Below the pieces are notes generated by a model, which saw only the letters and a program-made list of their open reading frames with translations, did not search any database and was not told the DNA's origin. A DNA stretch of 64,000 bases from Pannonibacter phragmitetus DSM 14782. GTDB lineage: Bacteria > Pseudomonadota > Alphaproteobacteria > Rhizobiales > Stappiaceae. Both the position numbers and the translations under genes were made by a program. The stretch spans positions 248,001 to 312,000 of the forward strand of contig NZ_KB908218.1 in assembly GCF_000382365.1 (NCBI RefSeq). Reading direction: 5' to 3'. This document shows, in pieces, positions 35,505 through 43,973 of this stretch (position 1 is the stretch's first letter; the number at the start of each line of letters is the position of its first letter).

Positions 35505-36395
35505 TCAGCGCTGCCGGCGCACCGGTTGCGGCAGCAGCCTTGCGCTGATCATTGGCAGCAGCGCCGTGATCAGGCCGGCCAGCGCCACCCACCAGGACGG
35601 ACGGATCTGAGCGGGCATGGTGAAGAGCTGCCAGTTGAAATTGGCAAGGAACACCCGCTCCGCCGGAACCCCTGTGGCAAGGTGATACCAGAGATATTCG
35701 ATGCCCGCCGTCCCAAGGCCAGCCAAAAGGCCAAGCCCCGCCAGCACCAGCGGTGAGGAAAGCGGCAGTTTCAGGCGTGCGGCCCCCCGGTAGATCATCA
35801 CCAGCAGGAATAGCCCCGCCAGCAGGGTGGCCTGGCTCACATCCGATTTGGATTGCAGGAAATAGTGAAAGGCGGCCAGCGCGGTGGCCGGATAGACCAG
35901 CTCGTGCAGCCGGTGCCAGCGCGGCCCCATGCGGCGGATGGCGCTGTCCGTCGAGGTCACTCCAAGCGCCACGAGTGCTACCAGCGCGGCAAAGCCGATG
36001 GTGAGATAGAAGCGCAGCACGATTTCGGACGTGACGCGCCACAGGTCGAGATTTTCGCGGATCACATAGAGCATCAGATGGGCAAGGCCATAAGCCAGAG
36101 CCGTGAGGCCCAGCATCCGGCGGATGCCTGCCAGCTTGCCCCAGCCGGTGATGCGCCGCAGCGGCGAAACGGCGAGCGTTGCCACCAGAAAACGTATGGC
36201 CCAGTCACCGCTGACAAAGACGAGCTGGCGCGCCGGTTCTGGCTGCACCAGCCCCATGGCGGCGCGGGTGAGATACCAGAGCGCCGGAGCAAGGGCGATG
36301 AGGAAGACGGCAAGCTTCAGGCCTGACAGCCGTCCCTGCCGGTCCGTCCAGGGCAGAAACGCCGCCACCGGGCGCAGGCCTGACACATTGCTCAT
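35505..36395 (-). CDS. msrQ: Heme-binding membrane subunit MsrQ
   Basis: The 296-residue inner-membrane b-type heme protein is of the ferric-reductase-like transmembrane family (YedZ). It passes electrons to periplasmic methionine sulfoxide reductase MsrP. About six helices and conserved His in YGLAHLMLYV, WHRLHELVYPATALAAFHYFL. No msrP is adjacent in this window, which is unusual because the pair is often an operon. It is convergent with the cyclic-nucleotide-binding gene (4-bp gap). Confidence 0.9.
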   Translation of the reverse strand: MSNVSGLRPVAAFLPWTDRQGRLSGLKLAVFLIALAPALWYLTRAAMGLVQPEPARQLVFVSGDWAIRFLVATLAVSPLRRITGWGKLAGIRRMLGLTALAYGLAHLMLYVIRENLDLWRVTSEIVLRFYLTIGFAALVALVALGVTSTDSAIRRMGPRWHRLHELVYPATALAAFHYFLQSKSDVSQATLLAGLFLLVMIYRGAARLKLPLSSPLVLAGLGLLAGLGTAGIEYLWYHLATGVPAERVFLANFNWQLFTMPAQIRPSWWVALAGLITALLPMISARLLPQPVRRQR

Positions 36396-36490
36396 CTCGT
36401 CAATCGCTCCGGAAAATCCAAACGCATCCTTGTACCGCTCTACGCAACACCTGCGTCTCAGGATTTTTCAAGCTTGCGTGAGTTTGCGCC

Positions 36491-37783
36491 TCACTCTTCC
36501 AGCTTGCGCACCAGCAGCTTGTCGACCCGCCTGCCATCGAGGTCGAGGACTTCGAAGTGCCAGCCCTTGGCGGTGAAGTTTTCGCCGAGGCTGGGCAGAT
36601 ACTTGAGCGTGTCGAGCACGAAGCCCGCGACGGTCTCGTAGTCCGGGTCCGGATCCAGCGGAAAACCCATTTCGGCAGCGAATTCGTCCACCGGCATCCA
36701 GCCGGCGACCAGCCAGGAGCCATCTTCGCGCTGGAACAGCGCTGGTTCTCCCTCTTCTCCCTGTTCGAAGGCGCCAGTCACGGCCTCCAGCACGTCGCCG
36801 GGGGTGATGATGCCTTCGAAGTGGCCGTATTCGTCATAGACCAGCACCATATGCGCCGGAGCCTTGCGCAGGGTTTCAATAACGGCAATTGCGCCCGCGC
36901 GGTCGGATACTGCCGGAGCGTGGCGCATCAGCGGTTCAATGGCTGCGTCCGGTGTATCCAGATAGGCTCCGAGTACGTCCTTGACCGCGACCACGCCCAG
37001 AATCTCGTCAGAACTGCCCTGCCGGACGGGCAGGCGTGAGCGTGCGGTTGCGCGCAGCCTGGCGCGGATTTCCTCCGGACTGTCCTCAAGGTCCAGCACT
37101 TCAACGTCGCGGCGCGGTGTCATCAGGCCGCGTGCGTTGCGGTCGGCAAGACGCATGACGCCGGAAATCATCTCGGACTCTTCGTCCTCGATGACGCCCG
37201 CGCTCTGCGCTTCGGCCAGAACGGTGCGGATTTCCTCATCCGTGACCGTTTCGCCCGTGCTGTCCTGCTGGCCCAGAAGCCGCAGCACGCCACGTCCCGA
37301 ACGGTCTAGCAGCCAGACGAGCGGCGCGGAGATCTTGGATAGCATCAGCATGGACGGTGCCACACGGGCGGCAACGCTTTCGGGTGCGCGCAGGGCGATC
37401 CGTTTGGGCACCAGTTCGCCCACGATCAGCGACATGTAGGTGATGGCTACGACGACTGAGCCGACACCCAGTGCATCGGCCGCAGCGGGCGGCAGGCCCT
37501 GCGTCAGCAGCCAGCCTGAGAGGCGCGCGCCCAGCGTCGCGCCGGAGAAGGCGCCCGACAGGACACCCACCAGGGTGATGCCGATCTGCACGGTGGAGAG
37601 AAACCGCCCCGGATCTTCCGACAGGCGCAACGCCACCGCAGCCCCCCGGCTTCCCTGATCGGCCAGCAGCTTCAGCCGCACGGGCCGGGACGAGACAACG
37701 GCAAGTTCCGACATGGCCAGAACGCCATTGAGCAGGGTGAGGCAGACGACGATGGCGATTTCGAAATACACGGGCTGATCCAC
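36491..37783 (-). CDS. CNNM/CorC-family hemolysin-like membrane protein (DUF21-CBS-CorC_HlyC)
   Basis: The 430-residue protein has an N-terminal DUF21 membrane domain (VVCLTLLNGVLAMSELAVVSSR, several helices to about 160), a CBS pair (RGLMTPRRDVEVLDLEDSPEEI...DEILGVVAVKDVL and AVIETLRKAPAHMVLVYDEYGHFEGIITPGDVLEAV) and a C-terminal CorC_HlyC domain (GFPLDPDPDYETVAGFVLDTL). Homologues affect Mg/Co homeostasis. The GTG at 37783 is the start; a perfect 14-bp palindrome lies about 32 bp upstream. Confidence 0.9.
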   Translation of the reverse strand: MDQPVYFEIAIVVCLTLLNGVLAMSELAVVSSRPVRLKLLADQGSRGAAVALRLSEDPGRFLSTVQIGITLVGVLSGAFSGATLGARLSGWLLTQGLPPAAADALGVGSVVVAITYMSLIVGELVPKRIALRAPESVAARVAPSMLMLSKISAPLVWLLDRSGRGVLRLLGQQDSTGETVTDEEIRTVLAEAQSAGVIEDEESEMISGVMRLADRNARGLMTPRRDVEVLDLEDSPEEIRARLRATARSRLPVRQGSSDEILGVVAVKDVLGAYLDTPDAAIEPLMRHAPAVSDRAGAIAVIETLRKAPAHMVLVYDEYGHFEGIITPGDVLEAVTGAFEQGEEGEPALFQREDGSWLVAGWMPVDEFAAEMGFPLDPDPDYETVAGFVLDTLKYLPSLGENFTAKGWHFEVLDLDGRRVDKLLVRKLEE

Positions 37784-37814
37784 GCAAGCTGGAAGCCGAT
37801 ACCTGCGTCATGCC

Positions 37815-37828
37815 GGCATCCGGATGCC
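37815..37828. repeat. 14-bp perfect palindrome upstream of the CNNM gene
   Basis: GGCATCCGGATGCC is fully self-complementary and lies about 32 bp upstream of the CNNM/CorC start codon, where an operator could sit. No known regulator consensus was assigned. Confidence 0.45.
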
Positions 37829-37901
37829 ATTATATGGGGAGAATTGCGCGAAGAGGAATGCCAAAGGGGGCCGCGAAAGACCGGCTGGTTCCGTGAAGGG
37901 G

Positions 37902-38858
37902 CTATCTCTGCCCGGCTTCAATTATCCCGGCGGGCCATGTGCCATTTCTGGCAAGAGTATGCGCCAGGGTGCGGACTTCTTCGGCCGCGAGTTGAACGGC
38001 GCGGTCTGCGGATGCTGATCTGTGGTGGCAGATGCAGACGTCACGCGAGTAGGCGGGGCTCAGGGGAATTCCGGCGACCAGACCGCCCGCGATCTCTGCG
38101 TGAAAGGCGCTGCGGGCGAAGATGCCGAAGCCTTCGCCGGAACTGACCATCCGCACCAGATGATGGCCTGCATCGATCTCGTACTTGATGTTCAGCTTGC
38201 GGCCGACGGAAGCCAGATGGTTCTCCATGTTGCGGCGCAGGCCATGGCGTGCGGAAGTGACGATGAGTGGCAGCTGATCGAGTTTCTCCAGGGGGTAGGG
38301 GGATGGCAGTTCTTCCAGGTCCTTGCAGCGGCCGATCAGCATGATGTCTTCACGCAGGATGCGTCTGCTCACGATGCTTTCGCTGCTGGGCGTGTTGAAC
38401 GTGACGGCGATGCTGATTTCCCGGTTTTCCAGCCAGCCTTGCAGATAACCCGACATGGCTTCGACGAGACGAATGGCGACGCGCGGATATTTGCGCTTCA
38501 GCAGGGTCAGCAGCGGGTAGGTCAGAACCGCTGCTGCTGAGGGGGGCAGACCAATGGCTACTTCACCTTGCGGCTCCTCTGCCGTGGTAAGCAGTCCGCG
38601 CTCGGCATCCTGAACCAGACTGAAGATCTCGTAGCTGCGCTCCAGCAGCAGCTTCCCCGCATCGGTGACGTCCATGCCGCGGGGCAGGCGGTGGAACAGG
38701 GTGATGCCAAGGTCAGCTTCAAGCCGCCGGATCGTTGCCGACAGCGCAGGCTGGGCGACGCCCAGACGCACAGCAGCCTGCGTGATGCTGGCTTCCTCAC
38801 AAACGGCAATGAATGCCGAAAGCCGCGAAAGATCAAACTTGTAGGACAGATTTCGCAT
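37902..38858 (-). CDS. LysR-family transcriptional regulator
   Basis: About 318 residues. The N-terminal winged helix-turn-helix (LSRLSAFIAVCEEASITQAAVRLGVAQPALSATIRRLEADLGITLFHRLPRGMDVTDAG) is followed by a periplasmic-binding-protein-like effector domain. It is divergent from the TRAP operon and separated from it by 106 bp, the standard arrangement for control of a catabolic or uptake operon. The open frame extends upstream to a TTG at 38924; the ATG at 38858 is the better start. Effector unknown, plausibly the TRAP substrate. Confidence 0.92.
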   Translation of the reverse strand: MRNLSYKFDLSRLSAFIAVCEEASITQAAVRLGVAQPALSATIRRLEADLGITLFHRLPRGMDVTDAGKLLLERSYEIFSLVQDAERGLLTTAEEPQGEVAIGLPPSAAAVLTYPLLTLLKRKYPRVAIRLVEAMSGYLQGWLENREISIAVTFNTPSSESIVSRRILREDIMLIGRCKDLEELPSPYPLEKLDQLPLIVTSARHGLRRNMENHLASVGRKLNIKYEIDAGHHLVRMVSSGEGFGIFARSAFHAEIAGGLVAGIPLSPAYSRDVCICHHRSASADRAVQLAAEEVRTLAHTLARNGTWPAGIIEAGQR

Positions 38859-38964
38859 GGCTGATATATGAAAAACCTTATGCCAACATGGAAAAGAAAT
38901 ATGCGAACTATCTGGCAGGTTCAACTACTCTCCCCGGCAGAACAAACTCGGGAGGGTAATTTCC

Positions 38965-39969
38965 ATGACATTCTGCAAGTTCCTGACGGCTGCCAGCCTG
39001 GCCGTCATGCTCATCACGCCGGCATCGGCCGATAGCTACACGATCAAGGTCACGCTCGATACGAGCCCCCTGCATGTCCGTAATGTCTGGCTGAAAGAAT
39101 TTGCCGGGAAGGTGCAGGCTGAGTCTCAGGGGCGCTTGAACATCACGATCTTCGAAGCGGCTTCGGCCTTCAAGGATGTCGAGGCGGCGGCTGCGGTTGC
39201 CCAGGGTGCCGTCGACATGGCGGTTCCGCAGTATCAGCTCATCTCCAAGTTTGTTCCTGATGCCGATATCGAGCAGCTGCCGATGTTCTACGGCGCGCCG
39301 CGCGAAAAGATCTATGCGGTCATTGATGGCGAAGCCGGCAAGGAATTGAACGAAAAGATCGAGAGCAAGTTGGGTGTCACCGTGATCGGGCGTCCGATTG
39401 ATCTCGGCTTTGGCACGGTCTTTTCGACGAATACGGAACTCACCACTCCTGAAAATCTGAAGGGCCTCAAGGTGCGTGTGCCTGGCGGGCCCGCAACATC
39501 ACGGCGCTATGAAATCATGGGTGCTGCGCCTGCCCAGATTGCCTGGCCGGATGTGCCGCAAGCTTTGCAGACCGGCACGATCTCGGCTCTCTGGACGACG
39601 CAGGAATCCCTCGCCAGCGCAAAGCTCTGGGATGCCGGCGTGAAATATGGCCTCGATGACCGTCAGGCCATCGTTCAGTATGTGCCGCTGATGAACACCA
39701 CTGTCTGGGAATCGCTTCCGGAAGATCTGCGCGATCTCTTCACACAGACCTGGGACAGCATGGTTGATGCTCAGCGGGATGCCGCGCATCAGCGCCAGGA
39801 TGAAGCCAGGCAGCTCAATGCTTCGAACGGCATCGTTTCGGTTGAGCCGTCACAGGCAAGCCTCGACGCCATGCGCGAGCAGCTGCTTCAGGCACAGCCC
39901 GACTTGGTGAAGAGACTGGGCATGGACGCTGACTTCGTCACCAAGGTCCAGAAGGTTCTCATTCAGTGA
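38965..39969 (+). CDS. TRAP transporter substrate-binding protein (DctP family)
   Basis: The 334-residue periplasmic protein has a signal peptide (MTFCKFLTAASLAVMLITPASA, cleavage near residue 22). DctP features: LHVRNVWLKEFAGKVQAESQGRLNITIF, QGAVDMAVPQYQLISKFVPD, and the carboxylate-binding Arg region LKGLKVRVPGGPATSRRYEIMGAAPAQIAWPDVPQAL. It binds a carboxylate-type ligand for high-affinity Na+-driven uptake. A GGGAGG ribosome-binding site precedes the ATG. A hairpin with a U-run separates it from dctQ. Confidence 0.93.
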   Translation: MTFCKFLTAASLAVMLITPASADSYTIKVTLDTSPLHVRNVWLKEFAGKVQAESQGRLNITIFEAASAFKDVEAAAAVAQGAVDMAVPQYQLISKFVPDADIEQLPMFYGAPREKIYAVIDGEAGKELNEKIESKLGVTVIGRPIDLGFGTVFSTNTELTTPENLKGLKVRVPGGPATSRRYEIMGAAPAQIAWPDVPQALQTGTISALWTTQESLASAKLWDAGVKYGLDDRQAIVQYVPLMNTTVWESLPEDLRDLFTQTWDSMVDAQRDAAHQRQDEARQLNASNGIVSVEPSQASLDAMREQLLQAQPDLVKRLGMDADFVTKVQKVLIQ

Positions 39970-39984
39970 TCTGACTTGCGGAAG

Positions 39985-40004
39985 CCTGCCTTCGGGCAGG
40001 TTTT
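39985..40004 (+). terminator. Hairpin with T-run between dctP and dctQ
   Basis: CCTGCC (39985-39990), a TTCG tetraloop, and GGCAGG (39995-40000), followed by TTTT. A short stable terminator-like structure inside the TRAP operon. It could give partial termination, making more binding protein than permease. Confidence 0.65.
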
Positions 40005-40049
40005 CACTTGCGGGCGGCTTGCAACCTGATAGTGGCAGGGCAGTTCAAG

Positions 40050-40529
40050 ATGAAAAGCAGTTATAAGATAATCGGGGCGGTTGAAAACACGATCATCGGC
40101 GTTTTTGCCCTGCTTGCCTGTATTCTCGTTGTGAGCGAGGCGTTTATACGGTTTGTCGTACCGGAAAGTCTGCCCGACTGGGGGCAGGAGGTCACCATCT
40201 ATCTGATTGGCTGGGCCGTCATGCTGTGTGCCGGGCAGATGGTCCGGGAGAAAATGCATGTTGGTGTCGACATTGTACTGCAGACACTGTCTTCCCGCAG
40301 CTTGCGTTATCTCGAAATATTTACCGCCCTTTTCGGCCTGATCGTTTCCGGCTTCATCGTCTATGCAGGCGCGAAATCCGTCGAATTCGCCTGGCGGTTC
40401 GGTGAACAGAGCGACAGCTCGATCCGCTTTCCCATGTGGCTCTTCTATCTTTCCATCCCTTTCGGCTTTGGACTGACGGGCCTCCAGTACGCAATCCAGC
40501 TGGTTACGGCTTTCCGGGGGAAGCGCTGA
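40050..40529 (+). CDS. TRAP transporter small permease (DctQ family)
   Basis: About 159 residues with four hydrophobic helices and the DctQ pattern SLPDWGQEVTIYLIGWAVMLCAGQMVREKMHVGVDIVLQTLSS. It pairs with the DctM subunit. The open frame extends upstream to 40008, but the ATG at 40050 with AGGG upstream is chosen because it begins the conserved helix and clears the hairpin. dctM follows 1 bp after the stop. Confidence 0.9.
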   Translation: MKSSYKIIGAVENTIIGVFALLACILVVSEAFIRFVVPESLPDWGQEVTIYLIGWAVMLCAGQMVREKMHVGVDIVLQTLSSRSLRYLEIFTALFGLIVSGFIVYAGAKSVEFAWRFGEQSDSSIRFPMWLFYLSIPFGFGLTGLQYAIQLVTAFRGKR

Positions 40530-40530
40530 G

Positions 40531-41814
40531 ATGATGCTGCTTTTTATCGTTGCCGCCTTCATTGTTCTCCTGCTGGCCGGCGTTCCCATCTTCTTGTCCC
40601 TGTCCGGTCTCTCTCTCTTCGCGTGGCTGATTGAGGGCAAGCCTCTCGTCAGTTTCGGGCAGCAGTTCTCCAATCATATGAACTCCTACACGCTGGTGGC
40701 TGTGCCTCTCTTCGTGATCGCAGCCACCTTCATGCAGCGCGGCGGTGTGGCGAAGGCCCTGATCGATCTGGCGGCAGCATGGGTGGGGCAGCGCAAGGGT
40801 GCCCTGGCCATCGTCTGCATCATGGCGACCGGCGTCTTTGCAGCCATATCCGGGTCGTCAGTGGCGACCGCAATGGCAATTGGTGCGGTTCTGGTGCCCG
40901 CGATGCTGCATCGCGGCTATCCGATTGCCTTCACCACAGGCACGATCGGTGCTGGCGGCACGCTTGGCATCCTGATACCGCCAAGCCTTGCCATGCTGAT
41001 CTATGGCATCATTGCCGATGAATCCGTGCCGCGGCTTTTTCTGGCCGGTGTCATTCCCGGTCTCCTGCAGGCCCTGATCTTCATCGTCTACATCGTCTGG
41101 TTTGCCAGGCGTCACAATCTGCCGCTGGAGCCAAGGCTGGACCGGGCCGCGTTCTGGAACGCTCATGTGCGTGCCTTGCCGGCTCTTCTGGTGCCGGTGA
41201 TCATTCTGGGCGGAATTTATTCCGGCCTGGTCACGATCTCCGAAGCTGCCGGCCTTTCTGCCGTCGTTGCCATCCTCGTCAGTCTTCTGTTCTACCGGGA
41301 CATCGGGCTGCGCGACGTTCTGCCAATTCTGGCCGATTCAATACGGCAGACCGCGGTCATCATCTTCATTGTCATCAGCGCACTGACATTCGCTCACTGG
41401 CTGACGGCGGCAGGTGCAACCACGATGTTGAGCGAAGCTGTCGTGAAGGCAGATCTCTCGGCCTGGCAGTTCCTCGTTTTTGCAAACGTGGTGATGTTCA
41501 TTCTCGGCATGTTCCTGGAAGTGATCTCAGTCATCCTGATCTTTGTGCCGCTGGTCATTCCGATCATTCACCACCTTGGCATCGATCCGATCCATTTTGG
41601 CGTGATCCTGGTGATCAACATGGAGATTGCCCTGCTGACGCCGCCTGTGGGGCTCAATCTCTATGTGCTGCAGTCGATTGCAAACACGCCGCTCGCCAAT
41701 GTCATCAAGGGCGTGGGCCCCTACATCGTGCTGATGCTCGGGCTTCTGGCCGTCATCACCTTCGTTCCGGAAATTTCTACCTGGCTTCCGGCGTTCGTCT
41801 TCAACAAAAACTAA
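40531..41814 (+). CDS. TRAP transporter large permease (DctM family)
   Basis: The 427-residue integral membrane protein has about 11-12 helices. DctM motifs include GVPIFLSLSGLSLFAWLIEGKPL, TGVFAAISGSSVATAMAIGAVLVPAMLHRGY, GAGGTLGILIPPSLAMLIYGI and INMEIALLTPPVGLNLYVLQSI. It is the transporting subunit. The next gene follows 18 bp later, so the downstream enzymes are probably part of the operon. Confidence 0.94.
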   Translation: MMLLFIVAAFIVLLLAGVPIFLSLSGLSLFAWLIEGKPLVSFGQQFSNHMNSYTLVAVPLFVIAATFMQRGGVAKALIDLAAAWVGQRKGALAIVCIMATGVFAAISGSSVATAMAIGAVLVPAMLHRGYPIAFTTGTIGAGGTLGILIPPSLAMLIYGIIADESVPRLFLAGVIPGLLQALIFIVYIVWFARRHNLPLEPRLDRAAFWNAHVRALPALLVPVIILGGIYSGLVTISEAAGLSAVVAILVSLLFYRDIGLRDVLPILADSIRQTAVIIFIVISALTFAHWLTAAGATTMLSEAVVKADLSAWQFLVFANVVMFILGMFLEVISVILIFVPLVIPIIHHLGIDPIHFGVILVINMEIALLTPPVGLNLYVLQSIANTPLANVIKGVGPYIVLMLGLLAVITFVPEISTWLPAFVFNKN

Positions 41815-41832
41815 AATCTGCAGGGGATCCCC

Positions 41833-42183
41833 ATGCCCGTCGTACAGGTTCATGTTGCTCCAGAAATTGCCGGTCAGGCTGGCCTCAAGGCCCGCGAGAT
41901 TGGTGAAATCATCGAACAGGGGCTCATCAGTCTGCTTTCAGCGTCACCTGACAAGATCCAGATCGCCATCGTGGCCGCACTTGCCATGCCGAAGGGCTGC
42001 CAGCTTCTCGTGGCCGTCGATCACAGGGCCTCGGACGAACGCCCGAAGCCCATTCGCGATGAACTGGCGCACCAGATTGCCACGCAGCTTCACGGCCTTC
42101 TGGGAGCATCCATCCGGGTCCGGCTGATCGGCATAGACCCGGCCTATATTTCCGCCTGCGATATTCATGAGGCTGGCAGATGA
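41833..42183 (+). CDS. Tautomerase-superfamily-like protein (CHMI/4-OT fold)
   Basis: The 116-residue protein begins MPVVQVHV, placing Pro at residue 2, the catalytic position in the tautomerase superfamily once Met is removed. The length and the two-halves pattern (VVQVHVAPEIAG...IVAALAMPKGCQLLVAVDHRASDERPKP) fit a CHMI- or MIF-like protein. It may isomerise an unsaturated or keto acid brought in by the TRAP transporter. The stop overlaps the hydrolase start (ATGA at 42180). Substrate unknown. Confidence 0.6.
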   Translation: MPVVQVHVAPEIAGQAGLKAREIGEIIEQGLISLLSASPDKIQIAIVAALAMPKGCQLLVAVDHRASDERPKPIRDELAHQIATQLHGLLGASIRVRLIGIDPAYISACDIHEAGR

Positions 42184-43154
42184 GCAGTCATGATCCCATC
42201 GTTCTGAGCAGCATCAACTCGTTCCACATCGGCGGCAGTGTGGTCAGGCTGCAGGGCCAGCCAAGGCGGGAGGTGAAGGTTTCTGCCAACGGCGACGCAA
42301 GGACGGTTGATCTCAACGGAGGTTATTTCGTCGGGCAGCTCTACGCCCAGCACTTCCGTCAGGCTTCGCCCAGATCAGGTCTGCCGGTGCTCTTCTGGCA
42401 TGGCGGAGCCATGTCCGGCGTCACCTGGGAAACTACGCCGGATGGCCGACCCGGCTGGCAGAACTACTTTCTCCGCAAGGGCTATGACGTTGTCGTTTCC
42501 GACGCAGTCGAACGGGGCAGGGCGTCCTGGGCCCCGTTTCCCGAGATCTATGATGGCAGCCCGCTGTTCCGCACGCAGCAAGATGCCTGGACCCTGTTCA
42601 GAATGGGCCTGAAGGAAGGCTACCACGAGGACCAGGCCTTGAGGCGCGGCTATGAGGGGCAGCGTTTTCCCTTGTCGGCCTTCGACCAGTTGTCGGCACA
42701 ATTCGTGGCGCGGTGGACGACAAACAACGAGCGTACTCTGGCAGCCTATGAAAAGCTGCTGGACCGGGTTGGCCCTGCCATCATCATCGCCCACAGTCAG
42801 GGCGGCTGGTTTGCGCAGCAAATTGCAGCCAGGAAGCCCGAACAGATCGCTGCCATTGTTGCAATCGAGCCGGCCGGCGCGCCCACGCTGAGCGAGGCCG
42901 AGACGAAGCTGGCTGCCCGCGTGCCATATCTCTATGTCTGGGGCGACTATTGCAATGATCACCCGGCCTGGCAGGGCTACAAGGCAAAAGTCCTGCTTCA
43001 TTGCCAAATGCTGCAGGAGCATGGAGCATCCGTCGCACAGCTGGACTTGCCATTGGAAGGCATCAGGGGGAATTCCCACATGCCGATGATGGATGACAAC
43101 AGCGATTATGTGGCAGCGATGGTCGCCAGCTGGCTTGCCGGCAAGGGCCTCTAA
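42180..43154 (+). CDS. Alpha/beta hydrolase (esterase-like)
   Basis: About 324 residues. Alpha/beta-hydrolase fold: oxyanion segment VLFWHGGAMSG, nucleophile elbow AHSQGG with Ser206, and a late His in IRGNSHMPMMDD. No signal peptide. It is the last gene of the TRAP operon, translationally coupled to the tautomerase-like gene. It may hydrolyse an ester or lactone of the transported compound. Confidence 0.85.
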   Translation: MSSHDPIVLSSINSFHIGGSVVRLQGQPRREVKVSANGDARTVDLNGGYFVGQLYAQHFRQASPRSGLPVLFWHGGAMSGVTWETTPDGRPGWQNYFLRKGYDVVVSDAVERGRASWAPFPEIYDGSPLFRTQQDAWTLFRMGLKEGYHEDQALRRGYEGQRFPLSAFDQLSAQFVARWTTNNERTLAAYEKLLDRVGPAIIIAHSQGGWFAQQIAARKPEQIAAIVAIEPAGAPTLSEAETKLAARVPYLYVWGDYCNDHPAWQGYKAKVLLHCQMLQEHGASVAQLDLPLEGIRGNSHMPMMDDNSDYVAAMVASWLAGKGL

Positions 43155-43195
43155 AGGCTGCCTTGCATCGAGGCAGTCCGGAGCATGAATGAACA

Positions 43196-43220
43196 AAGGC
43201 CGCCCAAAAGGGCGGCCCTT
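43196..43220. terminator. Bidirectional GC-rich hairpin between hydrolase and leuD
   Basis: GGCCGCCC, an AAAA loop and GGGCGGCC form an 8-bp stem. On the reverse strand it is followed by TTTGTTC, suiting a leuD terminator. On the forward strand only CTT follows. Confidence 0.6.
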
Positions 43221-43259
43221 GCAACTTGTATCCATGGCCATCTGGCCGGGCCTTTCAGC

Positions 43260-43295
43260 GCATCCGCATCCGCATCCGCATCCGCATCCGCATCA
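43260..43295. repeat. Hexanucleotide tandem repeat (GCATCC)5
   Basis: Five perfect GCATCC units from 43260 to 43289, then GCATCA. It lies 18 bp past the leuD stop, in non-coding DNA. Prone to copy-number change by slippage. Confidence 0.9.
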
Positions 43296-43312
43296 GACCC
43301 AGCCCGGCGCTA

Positions 43313-43918
43313 TCACGCCCAGGGGCGGCTTTCGGAGGTGGCGCCTTCGAAACGGTCGATCGACGGTGCCTTTTCCATGGTCAGGCCGATGTCGTCGAGG
43401 CCGTTCATCAGGCAGTGCTTGCGGAAGGGGTCGATCTCGAAGGAGATCACACCGCCATCCGGGCCCCGGATTTCCTGCGCATCCAGATCCACCGTCAGGG
43501 TGGAGTTGGCGCCGCGCGAGGCGTCGTCCAGCAGCTTGTCCAGCTCTTCGCGGGTGACGACGACCGGCAGGATGCCGTTCTTGAAGCAGTTGTTGTAGAA
43601 GATGTCGGCAAAGCTGGTGGAGATCACGCAGCGGATGCCGAAATCCAGCAGGGCCCAGGGGGCATGCTCACGCGAGGAGCCGCAGCCGAAGTTGTCGCCC
43701 GCCACAAGGATCGTCGCGCCCTTGTAAGCCGGCTTGTTCAGCACGAATTCGGCGTTGTCCGAGCCATCCTCGTTGTAGCGCAGCTCCGAGAACAGCGCGG
43801 TGCCGAGGCCGGTGCGCTTGATCGTCTTCAGATACTGCTTCGGGATGATCATGTCGGTGTCGATGTTGATGATCGGCAGGGGCGCCGCAACACCGGTGAG
43901 GGAGGTGAACTTCTGCAA
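43313..43918 (-). CDS. leuD: 3-isopropylmalate dehydratase small subunit
   Basis: The 201-residue swivel subunit works with LeuC to isomerise 2- and 3-isopropylmalate in leucine synthesis. Motifs: [53 protein letters not shown]. The start is TTG at 43918 with GGAGA seven bases upstream; the longer frame to 44113 lies inside argC and was rejected. leuC is not in the window. It may follow argC in one transcript (55-bp gap). Confidence 0.95.
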   Translation of the reverse strand: MQKFTSLTGVAAPLPIINIDTDMIIPKQYLKTIKRTGLGTALFSELRYNEDGSDNAEFVLNKPAYKGATILVAGDNFGCGSSREHAPWALLDFGIRCVISTSFADIFYNNCFKNGILPVVVTREELDKLLDDASRGANSTLTVDLDAQEIRGPDGGVISFEIDPFRKHCLMNGLDDIGLTMEKAPSIDRFEGATSESRPWA

Positions 43919-43973
43919 GGCGGTCTCTCCAAAGGCTCTCTGAATATGTTGTTGTTCTTGTGCCTTGCCGCGC

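Noticed and set aside
38859-38964. LysR operator upstream of the TRAP operon
   Set aside because: The region is in the right place but no convincing T-N11-A inverted repeat could be chosen by eye.
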